From Geomonas anaerohicana (lineage in GTDB: Bacteria; Desulfobacterota; Desulfuromonadia; Geobacterales; Geobacteraceae): DNA of 64,000 bases. The translations under genes were made by a program, and so were the position numbers. The DNA lies in contig NZ_JAEMHL010000001.1 in NCBI RefSeq assembly GCF_016458305.1, positions 124,001-188,000 of the forward strand. Reading direction: 5' to 3'. This document shows, piece by piece, positions 17,046-25,038 of this stretch. Below the pieces are notes generated by a model. It did not search any database. It was not told where the DNA came from and was given only the letters and a program-made list of their open reading frames with translations. Each line of letters starts with the position of its first letter. The stretch's first letter is position 1.

Positions 17046-17384
17046 TCAGGCGCAGTGAGCACCTTCGGAAAAGGAAGCGAGCCGCTTGATGTCTTCCTCT
17101 ATCACCGTGATCTCGGCCAGGCGCTCTTTGAGCACAGCGGCGAGCTGATGCTTCATGTCGTCGTCCGTGGCCACGGTATAAAAGATCCAGACCCCTTCCC
17201 TGCGGTCGTTGACCCATCCGGCGTTCTTGAGATAAGAAAGGTGCCTGGAGACCGTCGACTGCGGAAGCTGTAACGTTGCGGTGACGTCACAGACGCAGAG
17301 TTCCCCTGAGGTGAGGAGGAGTGCCAATATGCGGAGGCGGGTTTCATCGGCCAAAGCTCTGAAATATTGAACTGTCTTTTTCAT
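17046..17384 (-). CDS. arsR: ArsR/SmtB family arsenic-responsive repressor
   Basis: A 112-residue winged-helix repressor heading the ars operon. The start MKKTVQYFRALADETRLRILALL is typical, and the metalloid site ELCVCDV (Cys 30, Cys 32) lies at the beginning of the DNA-binding helices. The recognition region is QLPQSTVSRHLSYLKNAGWV. A further Cys near the C-terminus (GAHCA) may be a third ligand. No Shine-Dalgarno sequence precedes the ATG, and the predicted promoter would start transcription at or beside the start codon. Confidence 0.94.
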   Translation of the reverse strand: MKKTVQYFRALADETRLRILALLLTSGELCVCDVTATLQLPQSTVSRHLSYLKNAGWVNDRREGVWIFYTVATDDDMKHQLAAVLKERLAEITVIEEDIKRLASFSEGAHCA

Positions 17385-17391
17385 GCCGGCA

Positions 17392-17419
17392 AATATATTC
17401 GGATAGGCGGATATGTCAA
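17392..17419 (-). promoter_or_regulatory. arsRp: Promoter and operator of the ars operon
   Basis: On the minus strand, TTGACA (17419-17414), a 16-base spacer and TATATT (17397-17392) form a near-consensus sigma-70 promoter. The spacer holds two direct ATCCG pentamers, the same unit as in the acr3-proximal inverted repeat, so ArsR binding would cover the promoter. The transcription start would be about 17385, next to the arsR ATG. Confidence 0.72.
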
Positions 17420-17463
17420 CCTAAAAACTTGTCACCTAACCCTTTTGGTCGTTTTCCCCATTG

Positions 17464-17498
17464 AATAAGACCGAGGCTGTAAAGCCTCGGTCTTATTT
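17464..17498. terminator. Bidirectional-looking hairpin terminator
   Basis: AATAAGACCGAGGCT, loop GTAA, then the perfect complementary arm. For minus-strand transcription it terminates the lipoprotein gene ending at 17507; it also insulates the ars promoter. Confidence 0.85.
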
Positions 17499-17506
17499 AT
17501 TTCACG

Positions 17507-18145
17507 TTACTGGAGTTCTTTCGCGACTGCAGCGTCATTGAGCAGCAGCTCGAGTTTCTTCTTGTACGCTGCCGGAACGGCTTCCTTGGCGTGGCCGGGC
17601 GGGTTCATGAAGCTGCCGCCGAGGTCGTCTTCACCTTTCAGCTGCTTCTCGGCAAGAACTGCACCCTCCCGGTCCATCTCGGTGAGCTGCACGTCGTAAT
17701 TGAGGCCGGTGTTGGTGTAGGTGCTGGACATCCACTCCCGGATGACGAGCAGCATGAGCCGGTCGGCGCTGGCGCCTTTCAGTTTGTCCTTAACCTGCGC
17801 ATCGGCCTCGTTGGTCGGGACGGTGACCGGCGTGCAGGAGAACCCTTTCTTCTTCAGGGAACCGCAGACCACCAGGGACATGTCGTCTGCTAACGGCTTG
17901 CCGCTTTCGGTGGTGACGTTGAAGGGGTTGCCGAATCCACCGCGCAGGGTGCCGACGTAGTTGGGCTCTTTCTCAGCAGAGACCACGTACGGGCGCCGAT
18001 CGACAGCGGCAACGGCTACCGACTTGTTCCCGGAAGCTTCCACGTGGAGGTTCGTGTCGTGGTAACGGTAGCTCTGTCCGACCACGCAGCCACTCAGTGC
18101 GACTGACAGAGCAAGCAACGAAACTTTGCTCAGCACCTTCATCAT
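17507..18145 (-). CDS. Putative lipoprotein of unknown function
   Basis: A 212-residue protein with a lipoprotein signal (LLALSVALSGC). The mature part includes VAVAAVDRRPYVVSAEKEPNYVG and a middle block about a 'GSLKKKGFS' protein. A later segment (DRLMLLVIREWMSSTYTNTGLNYDVQLTEMD) resembles, in general style, YajG-like outer-membrane lipoproteins, but I cannot assign a family. A second ATG at 18142 is an equally possible start. A strong terminator follows. No functional link to its neighbours is visible. Confidence 0.72.
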   Translation of the reverse strand: MMKVLSKVSLLALSVALSGCVVGQSYRYHDTNLHVEASGNKSVAVAAVDRRPYVVSAEKEPNYVGTLRGGFGNPFNVTTESGKPLADDMSLVVCGSLKKKGFSCTPVTVPTNEADAQVKDKLKGASADRLMLLVIREWMSSTYTNTGLNYDVQLTEMDREGAVLAEKQLKGEDDLGGSFMNPPGHAKEAVPAAYKKKLELLLNDAAVAKELQ

Positions 18146-18240
18146 GTCTCTCTCCTTATCCTAGCTCCTGGGGAAGTTGTCGGCGGGGGCGGAGCTTTGG
18201 CCCCAACCGGCCGGCGGGCATGCCCCGCGCTGAGAAACGG

Positions 18241-18693
18241 CTACTTCCTGTGCTTCAAAAGTGCGATGACCTTGTCGAATTGATACTCCTCGGCATAGTC
18301 CAGCGCTTTCTTCCCTCTTCGGTCCACCACCGACGGGTCGGCGTTCTTGGCGAGCAGTGCCTTTACCGCGTCATCGCGGCCGTAGGATGCTGCCAGGATC
18401 AGGGGCGTGGTGCCCGGCAGGTAGTTGCCGTAGGTTTCCTTGGTTTTGACATTGGGATCGGCGCCGTTGGCCAGCAGCCATTCGGTTACCGGGAAGTTGC
18501 CGTAGTAGACCGCCCACAAAAGGGGAGTCCAGCCCCACTTGTCGACGCCGTTGACGTCCTGCCCCTTGCTGGCGAACTCTTTCACTGCCTGCAGGTCGCC
18601 GTCCACTGCGGCACGAGACATGCCGCCCCCGGCGCAACCGGACTGGAACAGCGCCGCCATGACCAAAATCGCTAAAATCACAAACCGTTTCAT
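18241..18693 (-). CDS. Ankyrin-repeat lipoprotein
   Basis: A 150-residue lipoprotein (signal ends ALFQSGC) followed by about four ankyrin repeats. The repeats are visible as DGDLQAVKEFASKGQDVN, WGWTPLLWAVYYGNFPVTEWLLANGADPN, GTTPLILAASYGRDDAVKALLAKNADPS and RGKKALDYAEEYQFDKVIALL. Ankyrin repeats mediate protein-protein contacts, here at the periplasmic face. Upstream it is divergent from the acyltransferase at 18938; the ~95 bases to the next minus-strand gene hold nothing obvious. Partner unknown. Confidence 0.88.
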   Translation of the reverse strand: MKRFVILAILVMAALFQSGCAGGGMSRAAVDGDLQAVKEFASKGQDVNGVDKWGWTPLLWAVYYGNFPVTEWLLANGADPNVKTKETYGNYLPGTTPLILAASYGRDDAVKALLAKNADPSVVDRRGKKALDYAEEYQFDKVIALLKHRK

Positions 18694-18937
18694 ACGCCCT
18701 CCTTGGCCTTAAAGGTTTCAAATCGAGGATATTAACATCTCGCTTCGTCAAATCAATGAAAATCTTAACTTATGGAGGGGATCTTCCCTGTGATCCCGGA
18801 TTTGCCCCGGTGCAGCAAATGAACGGTTTCCCTGGCGGCGCCGGATGTGCTATAGAAAATCGCCCTCTTTGCTGCCGCGGCAGCATATCAGCCGCACCTG
18901 CGGCTTTACGGGACAATCTCCAGAAGAGTCGAACCAG

Positions 18938-19876
18938 ATGAATCAAGACACCCTACAGAACGTGAAAAAGTGGAGCAGCAAGAGCATCGGCTCCGGCTTC
19001 CAGCACTGGATCTTCTACACCCTGATCCGGTTGGGCGGACGGGGTGCGGCGTACCTGCTCCTGCGCTGCGTGGTGTTCTACTACGTGCTCTTTTCCCCGG
19101 CGGTACGCCGACGCTGCTTCCCCTACCTCTCGCGTCGGTTCCCGCAGCGGCAAGGGGTGGGCCGCCTCATCGACTGTTACCGCCTGAGTCTCGGCATCGG
19201 CGAGGTCCTGGTGGACCGGGCTGCGCTGGGGATACTCGGCACCGGCGGGATCACCGTCGACCAGGTCGATCTGGCGCGCCTCGAGGAACTGGTCGGGCAG
19301 GGAAAGGGGCTGATCCTGGTCACCTCGCACGTCGGTGCCTGGCAGGGGGCGATGGCGGTGCTCAAGTTCCTGGCCACGCCGGTCAACCTCCTCATTCATC
19401 GCCAGGAGGGGGATCTGGACCGCCACTTCTTCGAGCACGGCGGCGACAGCCCCTTCCGCATCATCGATCCCGCCGGCTACCTCGGCGGGACGCTGGAGAT
19501 GATGGGGGCCCTCAAGAAGGGAGAGATCGTCTGCATCATGGGGGACCGGGCCATGGGGAGCGAAAGCGGGACCATCAAAGGGCGCTTCCTCGGCGGTGAG
19601 GTCGCCTTTCCGTACAGCCCCTACAAGCTGGCCGCGGCGACCGGCGCACCCATTGCCTTCATCTTCCCCACCAAGACCGGCGCCGCGAGCTATGCCCTCA
19701 ACCTTGCCAAGGTGCTGAGTGTGCCGCACCTCGGCGGGCGCTCGGGAGAGCCGTACCGCCCCTTCGTGAAGGAGTACGTTGCGGAGTTGGAGCGCTTCAC
19801 CGCAGAGCACCCGTACCAGTTTTTCAACTTTTTCGACATGTGGGATGACGACGGCGAGACCACGGCAAAGCGGTAG
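18938..19876 (+). CDS. LpxL/HtrB-like acyltransferase (COG4261-type)
   Basis: Predicted lysophospholipid/lipid A-type acyltransferase of 312 residues. The LPLAT core is seen as LILVTSHVGAWQGAM (family HxGNWE/HX4-5 site), then the RQEGDLDRHFFEH and GDRAMGSESGTIKGRFLGG blocks and the C-terminal PYQFFNFFDMW. The frame opens earlier (18845), but ATG 18938 gives the family N-terminus. Acyltransferases of this type are recurrent in aryl-polyene clusters, where they probably attach the polyene to a lipid head group. It heads a plus-strand set (hydrolase, deacetylase-methyltransferase, glycosyltransferase) opposite the main cluster. Confidence 0.8.
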   Translation: MNQDTLQNVKKWSSKSIGSGFQHWIFYTLIRLGGRGAAYLLLRCVVFYYVLFSPAVRRRCFPYLSRRFPQRQGVGRLIDCYRLSLGIGEVLVDRAALGILGTGGITVDQVDLARLEELVGQGKGLILVTSHVGAWQGAMAVLKFLATPVNLLIHRQEGDLDRHFFEHGGDSPFRIIDPAGYLGGTLEMMGALKKGEIVCIMGDRAMGSESGTIKGRFLGGEVAFPYSPYKLAAATGAPIAFIFPTKTGAASYALNLAKVLSVPHLGGRSGEPYRPFVKEYVAELERFTAEHPYQFFNFFDMWDDDGETTAKR

Positions 19877-20007
19877 CAGAACCGGGAGCGGGGCGTTGAC
19901 ATACCGGGGTGACGTGGAAAGCTAATAGCTGCCGCAAATTCCACTGCCCGGTCGCCCGAGGCAAAATTGATCTGCTTTGGCGGCCGGTGTCTCAAAGGGT
20001 CACGCGC

Positions 20008-21210
20008 ATGCCGGCTGCCGCGACACCACGCCCCCCGACGCCTTGCCACCGTTTCCGGCCGCGCTCCCACCGCTTCCGTCCCCGGTACCTCCTCTTCGTC
20101 TGCGCTCTGCTCTCGCTCGTAGGCTGCGCCATCCTGAACCGTTACATCCTGGTCCCCAAACAGAACCTCACCGTGACCCCGGCGCAGTATCACATCCCGT
20201 ACCAGGAGGTGTGGTTCAAGACCCGCGACGGCGTCGAGTTGAACGGGTGGTTCCTGCCGGGGAAGCCGGGGCGGCCGCTGGTGCTCCTCTTCCATGGCAA
20301 CGCCGGCAACCTTTCCGACAACATGGGTTGCCTCAGGCTTTTGCACAGTAGCGGGCTGCCCCTGTTCATCTTCGACTACCGCGGCTTCGGCAGAAGCAAC
20401 GGCGAGGCGTTCAAGGAAAACGACTTCTACCGGGACGCGCGCGGCGCACTCGCCTACTTGCAGAGCAAGGGATGGAGTAGGGATCGCATTATCTTCTTCG
20501 GGCAGTCGTTGGGCGCTGCGGTGGCGCTGCAGATGGCGCTGGAAGGAAAGCCGGCCGGGCTGGTCATGGAAGGTTCCTTCACCTCCATGGAAGACATGGT
20601 GAAGCACGTCTCGCGGCTGGCCTACTTCACCGTAGGCTGGTGGGGGATCAGGCTTTCCTTCGACAACTTCCACAAGATTCCCCGAGCCGGGGTGCCGCTG
20701 CTGCTGATTCACGGCGACCGCGATCCGGTGACCCCGGTGGAAATGTCGCGGCGCCTGTACCTGCGTGCCGGATTCCCCAAGATGCTGCACATCGTCGCCG
20801 GCGGTGGTCACTGCGACGCCTACGAAGTCGCCCCGGCCTCCTACCTCGCCGCCTGGCAGAGCTATCTCCTTGCCATACCAGCCGCCGGGACCGCAGCGAG
20901 GCCTCCCGACCGCTCCGGACTGCGTTTGACTTTGCTACGCTTTTCCGTCATCATGCCTTGCCGATTCGACCCCACCCAGGCCAAGGATCCGTTCCATGAT
21001 ATGCCCGCTGTCCCCGGCGCACCTGGTGGCGCTGACCGCTTTCCAGATCGCAACCCTGTTACTTTTCATCGACCCTATCTGGGCCGCGTTGCCGCTCGCC
21101 CTTTTCATCCTGCTGTGCCTGTTGACGCCGTTTTTCCCCCGTCTCAGCTTTTTTCTTCCCATCCTGAGCCGCGGTGCCAAAGGTGCCCGGGGCGTGGCCC
21201 TCACCTTTGA
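20008..21210 (+). CDS. Alpha/beta hydrolase, membrane-anchored, with overlapping C-terminal tail
   Basis: A BEM46/COG1073-type hydrolase. A hydrophobic N-terminal stretch (YLLFVCALLSLVGC) may be a lipoprotein or anchor signal. The hydrolase core shows LLFHGNAGNLSDN, FDYRGFGRSNGE, nucleophile elbow FGQSLGAAVAL, then IHGDRDPVTP (Asp) and VAGGGHCDAYE (His). Homologues should end near 20885. The frame instead continues through ~100 proline/arginine-rich residues and overlaps the next gene by 215 bases. A +1 shift would reach a stop at 20927, so an indel or sequencing error is possible. The start is uncertain (19909 also open). It sits in the polyene plus arm. Confidence 0.72.
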   Translation: MPAAATPRPPTPCHRFRPRSHRFRPRYLLFVCALLSLVGCAILNRYILVPKQNLTVTPAQYHIPYQEVWFKTRDGVELNGWFLPGKPGRPLVLLFHGNAGNLSDNMGCLRLLHSSGLPLFIFDYRGFGRSNGEAFKENDFYRDARGALAYLQSKGWSRDRIIFFGQSLGAAVALQMALEGKPAGLVMEGSFTSMEDMVKHVSRLAYFTVGWWGIRLSFDNFHKIPRAGVPLLLIHGDRDPVTPVEMSRRLYLRAGFPKMLHIVAGGGHCDAYEVAPASYLAAWQSYLLAIPAAGTAARPPDRSGLRLTLLRFSVIMPCRFDPTQAKDPFHDMPAVPGAPGGADRFPDRNPVTFHRPYLGRVAARPFHPAVPVDAVFPPSQLFSSHPEPRCQRCPGRGPHL

Positions 21211-22477
21211 CGACGGTCCCGATCCGCAGGTAACCCCCAAGGTGCTGGAACTTCTGGGCCGGCACGGCATCAACGCGACCTTCTTCGTCACCGGACGGCG
21301 TGCGGAGCGCTACCCCGAACTGATCGAGGCGATTCTGGCCGCGGGGCACGCGGTGGCGAACCACTCTTTGAACCACGACCCCTTCCTCATGCTGAAGACA
21401 ACGGAGACCTTGCGCAGCGAGGTGGCGGGGGCACAGCAGGTGCTGCGGCGCTTCGGCATCCAGCCGCTCGCCTTCCGGCCGCCGGTGGGGATCACCAACT
21501 CTCGCCTGTGGCGGGTCCTGCTGGAAAACGGGATGTTCTGTGTCAATTTCAGCTGCCGCGCGGGGGACATGGGAAACCGCAGGATAGCCGGCCTGGCACG
21601 GAAGATCCTCGCCAAGGTGAAGCCAGGCGACATCGTCCTGCTGCACGACGTGGCGCCGCCCAAAGGGGAACCGGCGCAGCTGCTGGCCGAATTTTCCCGG
21701 CTGATCGAGGGGATCAAAGGGAAAGATCTGGAGATCGTGCCGCTGGCGCGCCTGATCGGCAGGGAGGTCATGCAGCGGGAAGGCGCCTCCCCCGATCCCG
21801 CGGAACTCTTCTACGACGGGCTGGCAGCCGGGTACGACGACGAGCAGTTTCACTCCAACGTTTCCATGTCACGCACCATGGAGCAGCAGCTCTTCGCAGC
21901 CCGCGTCCCGACACTCTTCAGCGGGCGCGGCCGGGTGCTGGAGATCGGCGCCGGAACCGGGATCTTCACCCTGGAAATCGCACGCAACTGCTCCGAGGTG
22001 GTGGCGGTCGACATCTCCGCCAAGATGCTGCAGCTCCTCGAGCACAAGGCCAAGGCGGAGGGGATCAACAACGTGAGCATCGTGAAGGGGAATGTCGAGG
22101 AACTGCCTCTGTCGGGGCCCTACTCGGTGGTCTGTGCGTTCTCCGCGCTGGAATACCTGAAGGACCTGCCGGGACTTCTCAAGCAGCTCTCCCCCGAGGT
22201 CGAGCCGGGGGGGACCATCTACTTCATCACCGCCCGCACCTCGTTGTTCAGGCTGTTCACCCAGATCGGCAATGCCATGCGCCAGGGGATGTGGCTGCAA
22301 TCGCGCAGCCGCGGCCGGATGGAGCGGATGCTCCGGGAAGCGGGCTTTGAGCCGGTAAGCATCACTCCGCACCTTTTGAAGTGCGTCATCAACGGCGGCA
22401 TGCTGCTGGAGGTGGTGGCGCGCAAGCCGGAGAGCACCGCGGCTCAGGTGACGGCAGCAGCGGGGGGCACGCCGTGA
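20996..22477 (+). CDS. NodB polysaccharide deacetylase fused to SAM methyltransferase
   Basis: A 493-residue two-domain protein. Residues 1-55 form two hydrophobic segments. Residues ~60-260 form a NodB deacetylase with motif 1 TFDDGPDP and the metal-binding HSLNH motif, plus LAFRPPVG and DIVLLHDV. Residues ~275-460 form a class I methyltransferase with motif I LEIGAGTGIFTLEIA and the acidic strand VVAVDISAKML. It probably tailors a sugar or the polyene head group at the membrane. The start overlaps the hydrolase frame; its stop overlaps the glycosyltransferase start (GTGA), so the two are translationally coupled. Confidence 0.88.
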   Translation: MICPLSPAHLVALTAFQIATLLLFIDPIWAALPLALFILLCLLTPFFPRLSFFLPILSRGAKGARGVALTFDDGPDPQVTPKVLELLGRHGINATFFVTGRRAERYPELIEAILAAGHAVANHSLNHDPFLMLKTTETLRSEVAGAQQVLRRFGIQPLAFRPPVGITNSRLWRVLLENGMFCVNFSCRAGDMGNRRIAGLARKILAKVKPGDIVLLHDVAPPKGEPAQLLAEFSRLIEGIKGKDLEIVPLARLIGREVMQREGASPDPAELFYDGLAAGYDDEQFHSNVSMSRTMEQQLFAARVPTLFSGRGRVLEIGAGTGIFTLEIARNCSEVVAVDISAKMLQLLEHKAKAEGINNVSIVKGNVEELPLSGPYSVVCAFSALEYLKDLPGLLKQLSPEVEPGGTIYFITARTSLFRLFTQIGNAMRQGMWLQSRSRGRMERMLREAGFEPVSITPHLLKCVINGGMLLEVVARKPESTAAQVTAAAGGTP

Positions 22478-23682
22478 GCGAGGTGAATGAGGGCCGGGAT
22501 AAATGGCCCAGGACCCTGGTATTGGTGCCGGTCTACAACCATGCCGCCACCCTGCGCGGCGTGGTGCAGAAGGCGCTCGACCAGGGGCTGGAAGTGCTGG
22601 TGGTCGACGACGGCAGTACCGACGGAAGCCTGGACCGGGTCGCGGATCTTCCCATCCTCCGGCACCGGCTCCCCTGCAACAAAGGGAAGGGAGGCGCCAT
22701 CCTCGCTGGTGCGGAGCTGGCGCGCGCGGCCGGGTACGAGGCCCTGCTCACCATCGACGCCGACGGCCAGCACGATCCTGCCGATGCCCCCTGCATCCTG
22801 GACGTCGGGAGCAGCGCATGGCCCTGCATCGTGATGGGGGCGCGGGAGATGGAGACCGACAACGTGCCTCGTTCCAGCGTGTTCGGCCGCAGTTTCTCCA
22901 ACTTCTGGGTGCGGATCGAATGCGGGCGGACCCTGCCCGATACACAGAGCGGTTATCGGCTCTACCCGGTGGCGTTCCTGGAGGGGGCCCGGTTCATCAC
23001 CCGGCGCTACACCTTCGAGATCGAGGTGCTGGTGCGGGGCTGCTGGGCCGGACTGCCGCTTCTGTCCGCGCCGGTCTCCGTGTACTACCCGCCGGGGGAC
23101 GAGCGGGTGTCGCACTTCCACAAGTTCAAGGACAACCTCCGGCTCACCTGCCTGCACACGTTCCTTGTGACCCGTTCGCTGATACCGTGGCCGCACCGCA
23201 GGCTGTTCAAGGGTGACAGCGACGCGCGGAATCTGCCCAGCATCTTAAGGCCGGCGGAGTTCTTCAAGGCGCTGTGCCGGGAGCACTGCAGCAACATGGA
23301 GCTTGCCGCCGCAGTTTGGCTCGGGATCTTCATCGGTTCCCTCCCCATCATCCCGTTCGGCATCGCCGCCACCGTGTACGCCGCGCATCGGCTGCACCTG
23401 AACAAGCTGGCCGCCGTCGGTGCGGGGAACCTGTGCATCGCCCCATTCGTTCCCTTGGCCTGCATTGAGGTCGGCCATTACCTGCGCTACGGCAGCTTCT
23501 GGTACGACTTCAATCGCCACACCTTACTGAATGAGGTACACCATCGGCTGTGGGAGTGGCTGCTCGGCTCGCTGCTGATCGGCCCGCTCTTGGGTGCGGT
23601 CGGTGCGGCGGCCACCTTCTTGCTGGTGCGGGCGCTGCGCGGGCGCAGGAACGCCGCCGCGCCAGCGCCGGAAGGTGAGTGA
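22474..23682 (+). CDS. Family 2 glycosyltransferase with C-terminal DUF2062
   Basis: A 402-residue protein. GTG 22474 overlaps the preceding stop by four bases and is the chosen start. Residues ~10-235 form a GT2 domain: TLVLVPVYNHAATL, the nucleotide-binding DDGSTDGSLD and TIDADGQHDPADAP (DXD-type), followed by DTQSGYRLYP. Residues ~265-390 form a DUF2062 membrane domain (ELAAAVWLGIFIGSLPIIPFG...LNKLAAVGAGNLCIAPFVP). It probably transfers a sugar to a lipid or polyene precursor at the inner membrane. GT2 enzymes recur in APE/flexirubin loci, supporting membership of this arm. Confidence 0.88.
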   Translation: MSEVNEGRDKWPRTLVLVPVYNHAATLRGVVQKALDQGLEVLVVDDGSTDGSLDRVADLPILRHRLPCNKGKGGAILAGAELARAAGYEALLTIDADGQHDPADAPCILDVGSSAWPCIVMGAREMETDNVPRSSVFGRSFSNFWVRIECGRTLPDTQSGYRLYPVAFLEGARFITRRYTFEIEVLVRGCWAGLPLLSAPVSVYYPPGDERVSHFHKFKDNLRLTCLHTFLVTRSLIPWPHRRLFKGDSDARNLPSILRPAEFFKALCREHCSNMELAAAVWLGIFIGSLPIIPFGIAATVYAAHRLHLNKLAAVGAGNLCIAPFVPLACIEVGHYLRYGSFWYDFNRHTLLNEVHHRLWEWLLGSLLIGPLLGAVGAAATFLLVRALRGRRNAAAPAPEGE

Positions 23683-23721
23683 GTGCGAGCTACGCACAAA
23701 TATGAACAATGAGGTGAATCT

Positions 23722-24438
23722 ATGAAAAAAGTTGTGCAGATGATTGCTGCCACCGTGGTGCTTGCCACGCAAACTGCGCCCTCTTGGGCTGTCGAAGCCA
23801 TCATCGTCGAGCGCGCCAAAGCACAGCGTCAATGCCCCCAGTGTGATTTCAGCGCCGGACGACTCTCCGGCATGGACTTAGGCGGCATCAATTTTGAGTT
23901 TTCGAAATTTCAGCAGGCAGATCTAAGCAACACGGTGCTGGAACAGGCCAACCTTGACGGGGGAGATTTCACCGAGACCAACTTGAGTGGGGCAAGGTGC
24001 ACCGGTGCTTATATCCACCATTGCACTTTTGAAGCAGCCAATTTAACCGGCGCGGACATGCGCAGAACCAATGTGCAGAAGTGCAATTTTAAACGGGCCA
24101 ACCTCACACGCGCCAACTTTACGGGTGCAATGGTCGGTGCAGCTGAGTTCGAGAATACAACAATGAAAGAAGCTGTTTTTGCCTTCGCTGACCTCTCGCG
24201 AATCGACTTTACCAGCCAGGATCTGACAGCAGCGAATTTTCACGGTGCGGTATTTCATAACGCGCGCCTGAAGGGGGCTAAGATGACAGGGGCGGATTTC
24301 ACCGGTGCTGACCTGTCGCGTGCGAACTTCGGCGTCGTGACGGACTTTAACGGGAAGGACACGCCTGCTTTAGTGAAGTGTTCTGATCTTACTGGAGCCG
24401 GAGCTATAATCGATGCTACGACTAAATGTGCTAAATAG
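23722..24438 (+). CDS. Exported pentapeptide-repeat protein
   Basis: A 238-residue protein with a signal peptide (MIAATVVLATQTAPSWA) and about 25 tandem pentapeptides of the A(D/N)LxX type, for example ADLSN, ANLDG, ANLTG, ADMRR, ANLTR, ANFTG, ADFTG and ADLSR. It should form a right-handed quadrilateral beta-helix in the periplasm. A CPQCDF pair at the start of the mature protein and isolated Cys residues are notable. Codon usage is less GC-rich than its neighbours. It ends before a strong terminator. No biochemical role can be inferred. Confidence 0.9.
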   Translation: MKKVVQMIAATVVLATQTAPSWAVEAIIVERAKAQRQCPQCDFSAGRLSGMDLGGINFEFSKFQQADLSNTVLEQANLDGGDFTETNLSGARCTGAYIHHCTFEAANLTGADMRRTNVQKCNFKRANLTRANFTGAMVGAAEFENTTMKEAVFAFADLSRIDFTSQDLTAANFHGAVFHNARLKGAKMTGADFTGADLSRANFGVVTDFNGKDTPALVKCSDLTGAGAIIDATTKCAK

Positions 24439-24470
24439 TACCTGCGTTTCCCTGTCCAGATAGGAAGGGC

Positions 24471-24507
24471 GACAAAAGGCCACACCTTCGGGGTGTGGCC
24501 TTTTGTC
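24471..24507. terminator. Perfect hairpin terminator between convergent genes
   Basis: GACAAAAGGCCACACC, loop TTCG, then the complementary arm ending CCTTTTGTC. A/T-rich ends on both sides let it serve both the plus-strand pentapeptide gene and the minus-strand lipoprotein gene. Confidence 0.9.
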
Positions 24508-24533
24508 ACATCAGTTTCGTCTACGATCCGACA

Positions 24534-24860
24534 TTATGGCGCTTCTCTGACGGCTGTTCCCTTCACCGTGAAGCTGTAGCCATTCAATACGTAGGCCCAG
24601 AACCACCTTTCTTCGACCACGGGGTCGTTGAGGCAGGTAGCGCCGACCTTGCTGATGGCGTCGTTGTAGGCCGCGTTGAAGCGGTGGTTCTGGTTGATGG
24701 GGATGAACTGGAACAGCATGATGCCGGTGGAGCTTCCCTCCGTCGGACCGATGACCTTGGCATTGGTCATGTTACATTTTCTGAATGAAAGAGGATCACT
24801 CGTACATCCTGCCACCATCAGTGCGGACATAGCCGCCGCAACAAGTAACATTCTTTTCAT
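24534..24860 (-). CDS. Small putative lipoprotein
   Basis: A 108-residue lipoprotein; the signal ends LMVAGC and AGGAGG precedes the ATG. The mature part has the pattern GPTEGSSTGIMLFQFIPINQNHRFNAAYNDAISKVGATCLNDPVVEERWFWAYVLNGYSFTVKGTAV. Its 'AYNDAISK.GA..L.D..VEE' plan resembles small lipoproteins with a conserved aromatic C-terminus (TRL/DUF6567-like), but the assignment is tentative. Two Cys residues in the mature part could form a disulfide. No functional context. Confidence 0.75.
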   Translation of the reverse strand: MKRMLLVAAAMSALMVAGCTSDPLSFRKCNMTNAKVIGPTEGSSTGIMLFQFIPINQNHRFNAAYNDAISKVGATCLNDPVVEERWFWAYVLNGYSFTVKGTAVREAP

Positions 24861-25038
24861 AGAGGCCTCCTGTACTCTGGGTTAACTCCGGTCAGTAGAC
24901 ATGCTGGTCCTGCCTTTTCCCCCCTTTCAGAGAATACTTTCATTTCATTTGCAGTAGTACCACATGAGTAGGTCAAGTCAAACAGAGTGGGACCAGCAGG
25001 TACAGCTATAGCGGGGATTTGAGGAGAGGGGAATGGGA

